A stretch of 33,887 nt of DNA from Candidatus Heimdallarchaeota archaeon. Lineage in GTDB: Archaea > Asgardarchaeota > Heimdallarchaeia > Hodarchaeales > Hodarchaeaceae. This document shows positions 16,351 to 26,774 of the stretch, piece after piece. The notes below the pieces were generated by a model, which worked only from the letters and a program-made list of their open reading frames with translations, ran no database searches and was not told the origin of the DNA. The stretch's first letter is position 1. Each line of letters begins with the position of its first letter. The stretch is taken from positions 1-33,887 of the forward strand of contig DXJL01000160.1 in assembly GCA_019057635.1 (NCBI GenBank). The letters run 5' to 3'. A program made the translations under genes and the position numbers.

Positions 16351-16665
16351 ATGATCTTGCTTCTCATTCGGTTACGAACAGAAGAAGCACATGGTTATGG
16401 GTTAATTAAATTGCTCAGAGAAACTAATATTCCGTTAAAGGCTGGGACTGTTTATCCATTGCTTAAACGGATGGAAAGAGATGGTTTAATTGCCTCAATA
16501 ATTGCAGAAGATTTAGAATCTCCAGGTATGCCCCGTCGTATTTATACTATTACATCTGTTGGTGAATTGATGATCGAATCAATGATTCAAACTTATTTTA
16601 CTTACCATGATTCTATTCAAGGCTGGTATAATGAGATTCAATCCTTTAAGCGTGAAAAGAGGTAA
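16351..16665 (+). CDS. PadR-family regulator (annotated start appears truncated)
   Basis: LLIRLRTEEAHGYGLIKLLRETNIPLKAGTVYPLLKRMERDGLIAS; upstream in-frame codons continue the domain. Confidence 0.85.
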   Translation: MILLLIRLRTEEAHGYGLIKLLRETNIPLKAGTVYPLLKRMERDGLIASIIAEDLESPGMPRRIYTITSVGELMIESMIQTYFTYHDSIQGWYNEIQSFKREKR

Positions 16666-16670
16666 ATAAC

Positions 16671-18836
16671 ATGAAGAAAATTCATAACGATGCCAAGGTG
16701 TTAATCCGCTCGTATATTGATAATGTTGAAGAATACTTGAAATCAACCTGTAAAATGCATCCAAATGAAATAGACTCACTACTAAATGAAATCAATGATT
16801 TTATGTTTATTCGAAGCAATGAGCTTGCCACAGGAGAAACGGTTTCACATTCAGACGTATTAGAAGCGATGGAAGAATGTGGTTCTCCCTCTGAAATATG
16901 TGACCAATATTTAGAATCAGAAAATGACCAGATCAGTCACCTAGATAAAACCAAGGCAAAATATGGATCAAAAAAAGCATCAGTAAAGAAACCACCCCTT
17001 TCCTTTCGTGGTTCTAAATCAAAAGTCTCCGCCGCATCCTCCTCCTCTACTAGTAATTATCGGGAGCAATTACGACAATATAAACTTTTTGCAATCTATA
17101 GGGTTATCTCTGCTTTTACCTTTATAATGCTAATTATAATGGTAGCAACAAGACCATTTGGAGATATTGGTGCAAGTTACTTTGATCTTTATGACGTAGA
17201 ATACTTCATTGACAATTCTCTCTCCCGTGGCGCTTTATGGGTACTTGCTTTTCTATTCTTCGAAGGATGGTTGATCCACAGATGGAAACAAAGGTTGTCA
17301 TTTAAAGGTTTTCTTCGAAGATTAGATGACGATTTTTTAATTATCATCGCAAGACTTGGATTTCTTGTTCTAATTTTTAAAGCCTCTTTATTACCCCTAC
17401 CTTGGAGAATTACCCCATTTTTCCCCTTGTTAATAGTTCTACAAATATTGTTGGAGAGACAATTAAAAACTCATTTTTGGATCAAAACTATTTCTCCATT
17501 CCTGATTAAAATTGCCCATTCAGTTGATACTGGCAATATTTTAGCAGACTTCAAACGAATACCTCATAATTGGCGTGATTCCTTTCAATATTATTCCAGA
17601 TATGAAAAGCTGATACTTTCCATTGGCGGGTCTTTTTTCCTATTTAGCTTGCTTTTCCCATGGGGGTATGGTTGGAATAGTGGATATTTTCGAGAAAATT
17701 TTCTCACAGCAAGATTAATGGGTGTGCTAAACATTCATCTGTTTGTAACGAGTGCAATTTTAATTGCTATGATCGTATTGAGCTTCTCAGACGATGGGGT
17801 TTCTCGCTCCAACCATAAATTGAATACTGTGAGTTTTTGGGTAGGTAGAATACTTGGGATTCGAACATTAATGATGGTTACTGCATATAATTACGATTAT
17901 TTCTCCTCTAGTATGTATATCTTTACTCCCCTCCTTATTCTGATATACGTGTTCTTTGAAACCACTGTTGGATTTCAAAGGCATTTAGCTGTAAAAAGAT
18001 CAATTGTTAGTGGACTTCAATATTTGGGTCAAGATCCTGCTTTGGTTTCATCACGTCACGAAATTCCAGAGACTCCTATCCCGGCCTCTCCATCTAATTC
18101 AGAAATTGTAACTGTTCCTACAATGGAAAGGTCTCAATCCTCCATGGAACCATCCAGAGAGGTGAGTGATTCAAAAACGCATAAAATTTTGAGGGGTTCC
18201 TATCAAACACTTCATACTTTAGCTTCAGCTTTGTATATAATTCTCACACCCGTATTTTCTTTCATAAAAGCCCTTGTTATTGCCCTCGTATTATTATTGG
18301 GCTCCGTGTACGAAGTTCTCCTCTTTCTTTTGATCTTACTTACTGGTACGAGTGTGGATGGTTCTTATGCTATTCCAACTTATTCTTTTGCTTCTGTTAA
18401 TAGTGGTGATTTGTATCAGATTGGAGGATTTACTATTTGGAGTTGGTATTTGTTAGGAGCGCTTACAGCTCAAATTTTCATTTTAGTCGTAATTGAATGG
18501 TTCCAGTTTGTTCGAAAGAAACCCGATGGAATTATAATTATTTTTTTCAGAAATTTCAGTCGACTTCTCATACTTGGCTTATTCTTAGGTTCCTGCTATC
18601 AAGTGATTACAGGTGATCTTTATGCGATGCCTCGTATTGTCATTATGATAGTCCTCGTCATATTTATGGAGCTTACCTCATTGAAAATCTGCCTAGAAAG
18701 AAGAAAATGGAGCAAAAATTTGTTAAATATCCCTGTTGGGTCAGTAACAGAACATGAAAAGACGCTTGATGTCACAAAAACAAGCAATATTATAGAAACA
18801 GGTAAAAAAAGTAGAAAGAGAGACAAAGAAGATTGA
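16671..18836 (+). CDS. Multi-pass membrane protein with N-terminal HAAS-like domain
   Basis: N-terminus IRSYIDNVEEYLKSTCKMHPNEIDSLLNEINDFM...VLEAMEECGSPSEICDQYLE; many TM helices; 5 bp after PadR gene. Confidence 0.75.
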   Translation: MKKIHNDAKVLIRSYIDNVEEYLKSTCKMHPNEIDSLLNEINDFMFIRSNELATGETVSHSDVLEAMEECGSPSEICDQYLESENDQISHLDKTKAKYGSKKASVKKPPLSFRGSKSKVSAASSSSTSNYREQLRQYKLFAIYRVISAFTFIMLIIMVATRPFGDIGASYFDLYDVEYFIDNSLSRGALWVLAFLFFEGWLIHRWKQRLSFKGFLRRLDDDFLIIIARLGFLVLIFKASLLPLPWRITPFFPLLIVLQILLERQLKTHFWIKTISPFLIKIAHSVDTGNILADFKRIPHNWRDSFQYYSRYEKLILSIGGSFFLFSLLFPWGYGWNSGYFRENFLTARLMGVLNIHLFVTSAILIAMIVLSFSDDGVSRSNHKLNTVSFWVGRILGIRTLMMVTAYNYDYFSSSMYIFTPLLILIYVFFETTVGFQRHLAVKRSIVSGLQYLGQDPALVSSRHEIPETPIPASPSNSEIVTVPTMERSQSSMEPSREVSDSKTHKILRGSYQTLHTLASALYIILTPVFSFIKALVIALVLLLGSVYEVLLFLLILLTGTSVDGSYAIPTYSFASVNSGDLYQIGGFTIWSWYLLGALTAQIFILVVIEWFQFVRKKPDGIIIIFFRNFSRLLILGLFLGSCYQVITGDLYAMPRIVIMIVLVIFMELTSLKICLERRKWSKNLLNIPVGSVTEHEKTLDVTKTSNIIETGKKSRKRDKED

Positions 18837-18839
18837 GTC

Positions 18840-19583
18840 TTATTTTCGTCTCTTTTTAATTAGAATTGGAATGACAGTCAAAGTAGCTATGGAGACGAAT
18901 AATTCAAATCCAGGTATTTCATCACCATTTCCATTACTTATTTCTTCAGTTGTGGTTGCATCTGATTCCCAAGCAGAATCATCATTTGGATAATAATCCC
19001 AATAAGAGACTCCTGAAGTTGCGGATGCGGCGAATGATGTGCCGTCACTTGTCCAAGCCCAAATAGCGACTTCCCAGTTTCCTGAGTTTCCCAGATTGTC
19101 CCAATACGTACTATTTGTTACCCATGAGAGATTATTGCCTGCAATAACAGGATCATCATCCCCAGTACCAAATGTCCCGAAATCAGTAGTATCTTTCCAG
19201 ATCCACCAGAAAGCTTCAGCTGAACCACTTTCAAAACCCCCAGCATAAAACCATGCTCCAGCATCAGACCCCTGTTCTCCGTCTGTAACAAATGAAATCC
19301 ATACCCAGTATAGATGTGTCCCATCAAAAACAGGAGCGGCTTGGAAAGTAATTGATAATGTTACTTGATCTCCACTTCCTTCAACAGCCGCAGAAACAAT
19401 GTCAATGTCGTCTTTGTAGTCGCCGTTATCGTAATCATAACTTAACTGACTCCAACTAATTCTTTCTACGTCATTGGTAGAGTCTGTTCCAATAGTGGCA
19501 TTCGGAAAAGCACTAACAACCGTAATGGAAAGAAATAATAGTAGAAAAGATCCTATAGTCATGTGTCGCTTATTTATCTTCAT
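18840..19583 (-). CDS. Secreted Trp-rich surface protein with C-terminal PGF-type anchor
   Basis: Signal peptide MTIGSFLLLFLSITVVSA; C-terminus IPGFELFVSIATLTVIPILIKKRRK. Confidence 0.7.
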   Translation of the reverse strand: MKINKRHMTIGSFLLLFLSITVVSAFPNATIGTDSTNDVERISWSQLSYDYDNGDYKDDIDIVSAAVEGSGDQVTLSITFQAAPVFDGTHLYWVWISFVTDGEQGSDAGAWFYAGGFESGSAEAFWWIWKDTTDFGTFGTGDDDPVIAGNNLSWVTNSTYWDNLGNSGNWEVAIWAWTSDGTSFAASATSGVSYWDYYPNDDSAWESDATTTEEISNGNGDEIPGFELFVSIATLTVIPILIKKRRK

Positions 19584-19754
19584 AATTAATCTAAACCCAA
19601 TATTTAACTTCGATTTGAGAGTTTCTTTTCTTCCTCTCTAATCAGTATTTATGAACCTTACTAAACGAAAAAGCTACAACTGACCTTATTAAGAAATTAT
19701 GTCTGTTTTAGGCATAGAGAAGAAGTGTAGTCGTTTGGAATAAGGGGTTGTTCT

Positions 19755-19994
19755 TCATAATCCTAGTTCTTTTTTAATCAATGTTTTGAGTATTTTTTTC
19801 TCTAATTTTTGCTTGTTTGGGATTGATTTATCTCCCATAACTTTTTTCCCTACTTCTAACAACTGATCTTTTGCTATATCCTTTGCACCAGTTTCAGCGA
19901 TTATTTCTTTTACTGCTGCTTGTAATGCGGTACTCATCGCTTCTTTAACGGCCCCTTTTGCAGCCCCTTTCGCTAAACCACCAATTTTTTTCAT
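19755..19994 (-). CDS. Small Ala/Gly/Lys-rich helical protein, unknown function
   Basis: 79-aa ORF with ATG; MKKIGGLAKGAAKGAVKEAMSTALQAAVKEI. Confidence 0.5.
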   Translation of the reverse strand: MKKIGGLAKGAAKGAVKEAMSTALQAAVKEIIAETGAKDIAKDQLLEVGKKVMGDKSIPNKQKLEKKILKTLIKKELGL

Positions 19995-20214
19995 ATAATC
20001 CTCTCTGAGAATTCTCTATCTTCCAATTCGGAAAATTAAATAAATTCAGGTGACGACTGAATTCTAGCGAATTTAAAAGTTCTCTTTCTGAGAAAATTCA
20101 GGATAGGAGAATTTTCTCTCTGCTTCTGTTTCATGTAGAAGTAAAGAATCTGAACAGAATTGCTTTTAAAGTCGAAATAATCGATAAATTCTTTACTAAG
20201 CCCAATTTCAAAAC

Positions 20215-20745
20215 TTAAATGTATGTTAATCGGCTATCATGGTGATGAAGTTGGACGAATTCGATATTCCTTGGCGAATGTCCTTCAGGTTCGAAGTGAC
20301 CTTCATAAAATTCATGGGGAAATAAGGCATTCAGGCCCCACGCAGCAATTTTATAAACGGGATGTTTTGTATCAAATATTGCTCTTGATATCGTACTCGT
20401 GAAATCTCTTGTTTGTTGTTCATCGATCACCCCAATCGAATGAATATATTCATGAAGGAGTAAATGGAATAAATAAGCTTTGTAGTGGGCTTTTGGGGTC
20501 TCTTCTCGCATTATTTGCAATACATTTCGATTAAGATAAATTTCGTTGGTCCCAACACGATGGTATCCTCCCACAAACCCTTGTGGATGGAATCCAAGAT
20601 CTTCTAATCCTAGTAAAATTCCTGAACGTGATTTTCTAAGCACATTGCTAACAATTCTTCTGATTAAATCGAAAAGTTGAGAATAGTTGTTGGGATCTAT
20701 TGCGTCATATTCATTATAGAACGAGCGAAGTAATGTTTTATCCAC
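20215..20745 (-). CDS. Putative zinc metalloprotease-like protein
   Basis: HLLLHEYIHSIGVIDEQQ contains HExxH. Confidence 0.7.
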   Translation of the reverse strand: MDKTLLRSFYNEYDAIDPNNYSQLFDLIRRIVSNVLRKSRSGILLGLEDLGFHPQGFVGGYHRVGTNEIYLNRNVLQIMREETPKAHYKAYLFHLLLHEYIHSIGVIDEQQTRDFTSTISRAIFDTKHPVYKIAAWGLNALFPHEFYEGHFEPEGHSPRNIEFVQLHHHDSRLTYI

Positions 20746-20917
20746 AATTATTACCTATATAGCTATAAACACTCATCTTTTAATATGACTTGCTTTCGGC
20801 CATCGCAGATTCTTACAAAGGGAATGATTTTGATATTCGTAATCTGTCTATATACTCTTGATTAGATAAAAAGTAGAGAATGAGGGAAAAATTAACAATA
20901 ATTAACTCCATTAATCC

Positions 20918-22480
20918 TCATTCATCATCCGTTGAGTAAATGGTTTCAATTCCTTTTGGTTTAAAATTGGCTGATAGCGATCCAAAGTTACCTATCACTT
21001 GATCTTTCTCTGATCGTTCACGAAGCTCTTTAATTGTATTCAAATGAGTGGATTGCAGGTATGATACTGCTATTAATGATGCACCGACTAGTATTGAAGC
21101 AAGCAAAATCAAAAAGAGGCCTATTGTCCACAGAACTAGTAGAGCTATTCCAAAAAGATCTAATGAAAATCCAGCAACCTGTATTCCCTCTGTGGAGGTA
21201 GCTTGTCCAGCAAAACTTTCTGTGACTTGTACTGCAAGCGCTCCAAGGGATATTATCCCAGAAAATCCAATAATAATGCCTAGTCCATCTCTTAATATCT
21301 TTCCGAGAGGTTTTACCGCAACAATATCCCCCTGTGGACTTGATTTAATACGTTTGAATCCTCCCTCGTTAAAACTCCAGATCACTGGAAAGTAGAAGAG
21401 AAGAATTAGTAGAACAAACGGAGATAAGATTGGACTCCAAACAAGGGCGGTAACTTTGTTTTCAAATGGAGAATTTTGGACAAATAATATAGTTAAAATG
21501 GCTGCTAATGCCGTGGGGAAGAATAAAATATCGTAAGCTCTTTGTTTATATAATTCTCGGAGAGTAGATCGAACACCAGATAGATTGATGATATTTACAA
21601 AGCTCTCTTCAATATAATTCTCACCCTCGAAGTCAAAAAATGGAATAATATTAATTATTTTCCCTGTCTTGCCATTGAGCATTTTTAGAACCATATATGT
21701 CCAAAACCGTCCTCCGATTAACCTAACTATACGGAATAGGATCAATAAAAATGCAGTGAGGATACTTGCACCTCCACCTATTGCGACGGTGATGAGTAGC
21801 AAACTTCCTACGAAGAGAAATTCGTTTACGAAATTTTCACTGAGGGCAATAAGTATTTGTTTTAGCCAGTCGAGAATAGGTCTATTGCGTACGACATAAT
21901 AATTTCCTAAGATTTCCCCAGCACGATCAGCTCCAGTAGCGGTACTATCTGTGCTTCGCTGAAATATGGGAAATTCCTTTTGAGGTTGATAATGCGGAGT
22001 TAACTCGTTAGAATCAATATCAACCCATATCGCTTCACGAAACCCGATATCAACAGCATATTCTGTAAAATTGTTCGTCGATGGGTCATGATAGAAAAAG
22101 TTTAGGATTTCTACTTCTGAAAAGAAAGAAACCCATCCATTTGCTCTAACTTCCTCAAGCCGATAGGGTTTAAAGTCGGGAATGCGGATTCCACCCAAAG
22201 TATATACCAATAACTTACCCTCCTGATCAGAAATTGTTACATTTGGGAACCAATCCCCAGTTTCTTCATTAAAGTAATTCCAACTCTGCCAGTTGCCCAT
22301 ATCGTTACGAATGTCTCTAATCAATTGATTTTCTTGAATATTGTACGGAGTACTAGGAAGAATTGCCGCTGTTGTAATAAACATTGCACCTACAGTAGCT
22401 ATAATTGCTGAAAAAATCCAGATCACACAGAAAAATAGCACTTTTGTCTTAAAACGCATTTTTGATAAACGATAAACCAT
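20918..22480 (-). CDS. Multi-pass membrane protein, unknown function
   Basis: 520-aa ORF; N-terminal TM, about 180-residue extracytoplasmic region, then several TM segments. Confidence 0.75.
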   Translation of the reverse strand: MVYRLSKMRFKTKVLFFCVIWIFSAIIATVGAMFITTAAILPSTPYNIQENQLIRDIRNDMGNWQSWNYFNEETGDWFPNVTISDQEGKLLVYTLGGIRIPDFKPYRLEEVRANGWVSFFSEVEILNFFYHDPSTNNFTEYAVDIGFREAIWVDIDSNELTPHYQPQKEFPIFQRSTDSTATGADRAGEILGNYYVVRNRPILDWLKQILIALSENFVNEFLFVGSLLLITVAIGGGASILTAFLLILFRIVRLIGGRFWTYMVLKMLNGKTGKIINIIPFFDFEGENYIEESFVNIINLSGVRSTLRELYKQRAYDILFFPTALAAILTILFVQNSPFENKVTALVWSPILSPFVLLILLFYFPVIWSFNEGGFKRIKSSPQGDIVAVKPLGKILRDGLGIIIGFSGIISLGALAVQVTESFAGQATSTEGIQVAGFSLDLFGIALLVLWTIGLFLILLASILVGASLIAVSYLQSTHLNTIKELRERSEKDQVIGNFGSLSANFKPKGIETIYSTDDE

Positions 22481-22608
22481 TTTGGGAGACCTCTTTAGAA
22501 AATAATATTTGTACTATGTTCTCTTTCAGCTGTAATTTTTTTAATGTTCTTGAATACGTAGAGCTAGATTATGCTGAATTTCAATTAAACACTACGTATT
22601 TGTCTGAG

Positions 22609-23721
22609 TTAAGAAAGAAATTGAGTTAATACCGTTTGACCGCCTTGTTTCTTTAAACTCGAAACCCTCACGCCAATTAAACGTACTTTCTTTTGTGACT
22701 TTCTAAATTCATCCAATAAGTATCTGGTCTTACCCAGGATAGCGGATTCGTCATTAAGATAATTATTAAAACTAGAACTACGAGTATAGGTAACATAACC
22801 TTCGAAACGGATTTTAATACTAACAGTTTTAGTCAAGAGATGATATTCTTGAAGTCTACTAACCAGTTTAGAGGTGATTTCTTTTACTTTGGTGTTAATA
22901 ACCTTCCAATCATTTTGGTCTGTCCGAAATGTTCTCTCAGAGCTTATTGATTTTCTTTCCCCACGAAAATTTCCCACAGGTCGATAATTCTCACCATGTA
23001 CAACTTTCTGCAAGTGCAAACCATAATCTCCCAAGAGTAAAAAGATTTTCTCTCGAGTAGTGTTTGAAATATCTCCTATTGTCGTTAATCCTTTCCGAAT
23101 AAGCACTTGTTCGGTCTTTTTTCCCACTCCATTAATTTTTCTCACTGGTAAAGCATGAAGCTTGAGGGGAATATCAGCATTCGATACAATGGCAATACCA
23201 TTGGGTTTGTTAAGGTCGCTTCCAATCTTAGCTATGGATTTTGACTCAGCTATTCCAACCGAAATTGGTAAGGAGAGCTCATTCTGAATTCTGGTTTGAA
23301 TATCTTGAGCAACTGCTTTTGGTGTATCACCATACTTCTCCCAAACTTGTGTTAAGTCTAAATATGCTTCATCTAATCCTGCACTTTGAAAAATTGAGCT
23401 ATATTCTTTTAAAATTGCCATTACTTTCTTAGATTCTTTATGATAATTGGTGAACGATATCTCACGTCCCGAGCATATATATATTCCATCTGGACATTGT
23501 CGATACGCAGTTGAGATTGGCATGCCCGAATGGAGTCCGAATTTTCTTGCCTCATACGAACAGGTAGAGACTACACCTCGTCCTTTTCCTGCTTGGGGAT
23601 CTGAGCCAATAATTACAGGATAATTTTCTAGAAAAGGATGAATTTTCAGATGGACACTAGCAAAAAATGCATCTAAATCAACATGGGCAATAACATGCTT
23701 CCACACTCTCGTTACCGTCAA
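22609..23721 (-). CDS. dinB: DNA polymerase IV (Y-family)
   Basis: AHVDLDAFFASV; SAGLDEAYLDLT; PISVGIAESKSIAKIGSDLNKPNG. Confidence 0.95.
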   Translation of the reverse strand: MTVTRVWKHVIAHVDLDAFFASVHLKIHPFLENYPVIIGSDPQAGKGRGVVSTCSYEARKFGLHSGMPISTAYRQCPDGIYICSGREISFTNYHKESKKVMAILKEYSSIFQSAGLDEAYLDLTQVWEKYGDTPKAVAQDIQTRIQNELSLPISVGIAESKSIAKIGSDLNKPNGIAIVSNADIPLKLHALPVRKINGVGKKTEQVLIRKGLTTIGDISNTTREKIFLLLGDYGLHLQKVVHGENYRPVGNFRGERKSISSERTFRTDQNDWKVINTKVKEITSKLVSRLQEYHLLTKTVSIKIRFEGYVTYTRSSSFNNYLNDESAILGKTRYLLDEFRKSQKKVRLIGVRVSSLKKQGGQTVLTQFLS

Positions 23722-23904
23722 ACACAGCGAGTTTCGAAAGATCTTATAAATATGTAAAACGCTCAGATTAAAGTAATTTTCGGTTTAATCTTGGAGATTT
23801 AAGTCAATTTCAGACACAGAAGTTAATTTTTCCCCTTTTTCAGAAGAGATAATGAGAGTTTAATAGAAATCGAATTTGTTACCCCAATTACTGGTTATAT
23901 TGTA

Positions 23905-24621
23905 TTAGACTCCCAAAATAGGTATTTCTTTGATAATAGTGAGCTCTTGTGATTCGATCGGATCATAATTACAAACAACTGCACACAGTTTTACTCCAGT
24001 TTTTTTTGCTATAACTAATGCCTCATAAAAATTGGGATCCATTTCTCTATAGGGAGTGAAATTAATGGCATCATTCCGTTTTGTTATAAACACAATTTCA
24101 GCGCTATAACCAACGGATAGTGCCTCCGTCAATTCCTTCACGTGTCGTGCGCCTCTTGCCGTTGGTGCATCAGGAAACATCGCAGTATGATTCTTAACGA
24201 GTGTTGCACTTTTCACTTCAATAAGGGTCTTTTTAGGTGCCGAGGGATTACTTTGATCTTCCATCAAAAAATCAAATCGTGACTTTTTAAATGTAAACTC
24301 TGATTTTAAGAGTTTAAAATCCCGATACCGTTCAATTTTTGCATAATCCTCTTTGAACAGCTGATTACTCAGTTGTGAGTCTATATTCACCCATATGGAA
24401 CCGGTTTTCACTCCAACGAGAGAAAATTTAGTTTTTCTTCTTGGATTATCACTTCTAGCAAGAAGAACCTCTACGGATGGAACTAAAAGCTCACGTAAAC
24501 GTCCAGGATCCGGAACATGAACATAGTGTTCTGTTTGTGACGGAATTTCGCGTACTCGAGCCAAAAATCTATTTGGTCTTTCAAGAAATTCCCCTAGAAC
24601 ATAATTTCCTAGACAACGCAT
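23905..24621 (-). CDS. sfsA: SfsA family protein
   Basis: FLERPNRFLARV ... HVPDPGRLRELL ... LIEVKSATL ... FPDAPTARGARHVKEL. Confidence 0.93.
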   Translation of the reverse strand: MRCLGNYVLGEFLERPNRFLARVREIPSQTEHYVHVPDPGRLRELLVPSVEVLLARSDNPRRKTKFSLVGVKTGSIWVNIDSQLSNQLFKEDYAKIERYRDFKLLKSEFTFKKSRFDFLMEDQSNPSAPKKTLIEVKSATLVKNHTAMFPDAPTARGARHVKELTEALSVGYSAEIVFITKRNDAINFTPYREMDPNFYEALVIAKKTGVKLCAVVCNYDPIESQELTIIKEIPILGV

Positions 24622-24863
24622 TGTTTAACCCATTCTAGGTATTAGTTTTCTTAATTCCTTCGAACTTTGAGTAATTTACTGGGGTAATTCTTTACTCTAA
24701 ATTTATATTCTATATTAAGTTTGAGTGTTAGTTATAACTTCAATGGGAAATATTATTTAGGTAGTGAACTATAAAAATATTTAATTAACGAATTCAGAAA
24801 TTTTTCATAGAGTAGCAGAGGAATACAGAAGTATAGTACTGGTAGCTTCTCAAGGCTCGTAAA

Positions 24864-25472
24864 GTGAGCAAAATGAACAAGAAAATGAAAACCCTTGATC
24901 CTCAGGTAATCGATAAATTTAAGGCGATCCTGCAAAAATCCGTTTCCCTTGCGGAAGAAGGAGCTTATTCAAAAGCCATTTTGCTCTTAGAAGAGACTCT
25001 GAAAGAAGCAGCGAAATTGTCTGTTGTTCAACCTGAGATTGATGTTCAGAATGCTTTGGGTATTTTACATTGGAAAAACAATTCTTTTGAAAAGTTCCTG
25101 GAAATTACCGCTACTTCACTAGCAAATGCTCGTGTTCATAAGTACAAAAAAGGTACTGCTGAAGCTTTGTTAAATTTAGCTTGGGTCCTCGCAATGGAGA
25201 GAAAAGATTTCATCAAAGCTTTTGATTTTACCGAAGAAGCTTTGGAAGTGACTCAAAATATCGGTTATGTAAAGGGTATTGCTACTAGTTTGTACATCAT
25301 TTCAGCAGCGTATAAGTATAAAAAAATGGAAGACAAAGCCACTTACTATCTCGACAAATCTCTACAAATTTCAATGTCCTTAACTGGAGAATCCGATTTA
25401 TTAATACCCAGTAAAGAAGGCCTTTCAGAAAAGGAGAAAGATCAATTAAAAGATGCTTTAGATCTAATATAA
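24864..25472 (+). CDS. TPR-repeat protein
   Basis: Repeating helical pairs (KAILLLEETLKEAAKL; KGTAEALLNLAWVLA; KGIATSLYIISAAYK). Confidence 0.7.
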   Translation: MSKMNKKMKTLDPQVIDKFKAILQKSVSLAEEGAYSKAILLLEETLKEAAKLSVVQPEIDVQNALGILHWKNNSFEKFLEITATSLANARVHKYKKGTAEALLNLAWVLAMERKDFIKAFDFTEEALEVTQNIGYVKGIATSLYIISAAYKYKKMEDKATYYLDKSLQISMSLTGESDLLIPSKEGLSEKEKDQLKDALDLI

Positions 25473-25616
25473 GCAGAGAAATAGAATTTTTTACCTTTTT
25501 CTATGGAATTTATATCCCATTGTTCCCAATATTATAAGAATTATTATTTTTTTGTACCTAATATATTATAAGTAGGGTGTATCAGTACATCATTCAATTA
25601 TTTTTCACTGAAAATT

Positions 25617-26774
25617 TTGAATTTGGACTATCTTAGGATGATTGGTACACACAGCTTAACGATGAATCAGAAGCGAGTGATCGTTGGTTTATGTTTGTAT
25701 CCGATAGATTCTGATTATGAAATTGCCCGAAAACTATCAGTAAAACGTTCAACATTCTCAACAATTAAAAAAGAACTTATTAGTTCATTAGCGATTCGAC
25801 CAGTGAATATTCCAAATTTCCTATCACTAAAAGCTGAAGTAATCGCATTAGAGTACTTTCATCTGAATCCTGTTATACTAGCGAGGTTGATGAAAAATCA
25901 ACCTTCCAGTCTACAAGAACGCATTCAACACTTTCCAAACATCGTTTCGTCTACTATTGATACTCATGGTGGATTTTCGCTTCTAATTAGTAAATCATTA
26001 ACTGATGTGACATTGGCACATAAAACACTCGCCGGATTTTGTTATGAATCTGGTTTATCCAATCCACATAATTTCCACCTATATACTGCTCCTTCTACGG
26101 AACAGGGGGTGATAAATTTCATGGAATACGGAAAACAACTTGCATCAGTTTGGGGAATTCTGATTGAAGAGAAAGACTCGACTTCTCCTCTATTATGTTC
26201 TAGTGAAGATGTAATTGACCAAATATCTCCCGTAGGGTGGAAAATTTTCAATAATTTAATTAATAACCCAAGTAAATCGATAATTGAGCTAACAGAAATT
26301 GTTGGTAAACCTAGGAATACAATTGCTCGCTGGGTGCAATTTTTTCTAAGAAATAAACTCTATTTTACCCGATACATACCCAAATTAGTGATGCTTGGTA
26401 TGAAAATACAGGTAGTATATTTCATTTCGATAAAAGGGCTTAATGACAAAGATAGGAAACATTTAATTGAAAGTGTGCAATACAATATGAAACCATTCAA
26501 TCTCTTTGTTAGTCACAGAGAAATAGTGATAATTTCTGTATCGAAAGATTATTCTAGTTTCCGTAAAGATGAGAATGCCTTCATAAAAACCATTCGTAAC
26601 ACTACGAATACCCCCTATCAAATAAAAGACAGAATAGTGACCTCGACAGGAAATTTATCACTTGTTAAAGATTTTCATCGCTCATTAAATCCACTTTTGG
26701 AGTATTTAAAAGCTTCAGAGAGGTATAACTTGAAGCCATTCAATAAAAATACCGTAATCAAGAATTCTATTTGA
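25617..26774 (+). CDS. Double winged-helix transcriptional regulator A
   Basis: DYEIARKLSVKRSTFSTIKKELIS and SIIELTEIVGKPRNTIARWVQFFLRN; start uncertain (TTG 25617 or ATG 25638). Confidence 0.75.
   Translation: MNLDYLRMIGTHSLTMNQKRVIVGLCLYPIDSDYEIARKLSVKRSTFSTIKKELISSLAIRPVNIPNFLSLKAEVIALEYFHLNPVILARLMKNQPSSLQERIQHFPNIVSSTIDTHGGFSLLISKSLTDVTLAHKTLAGFCYESGLSNPHNFHLYTAPSTEQGVINFMEYGKQLASVWGILIEEKDSTSPLLCSSEDVIDQISPVGWKIFNNLINNPSKSIIELTEIVGKPRNTIARWVQFFLRNKLYFTRYIPKLVMLGMKIQVVYFISIKGLNDKDRKHLIESVQYNMKPFNLFVSHREIVIISVSKDYSSFRKDENAFIKTIRNTTNTPYQIKDRIVTSTGNLSLVKDFHRSLNPLLEYLKASERYNLKPFNKNTVIKNSI

Noticed and set aside
16189-16351. Selenocysteine or readthrough at the in-frame TGA (16243) upstream of PadR
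   Set aside because: No Cys-like context or SECIS evidence; a non-standard start or indel is simpler
20007-20118. Palindromes GAGAATTCTC and GAGAAAATTC...GAATTTTCTC between the small helical protein and the metalloprotease
   Set aside because: Low complexity AT-rich; plausible hairpin but too weak to call without conservation data
21048-21899. Plus-strand ORFs over the 520-aa membrane protein
   Set aside because: Antisense shadows; no domain
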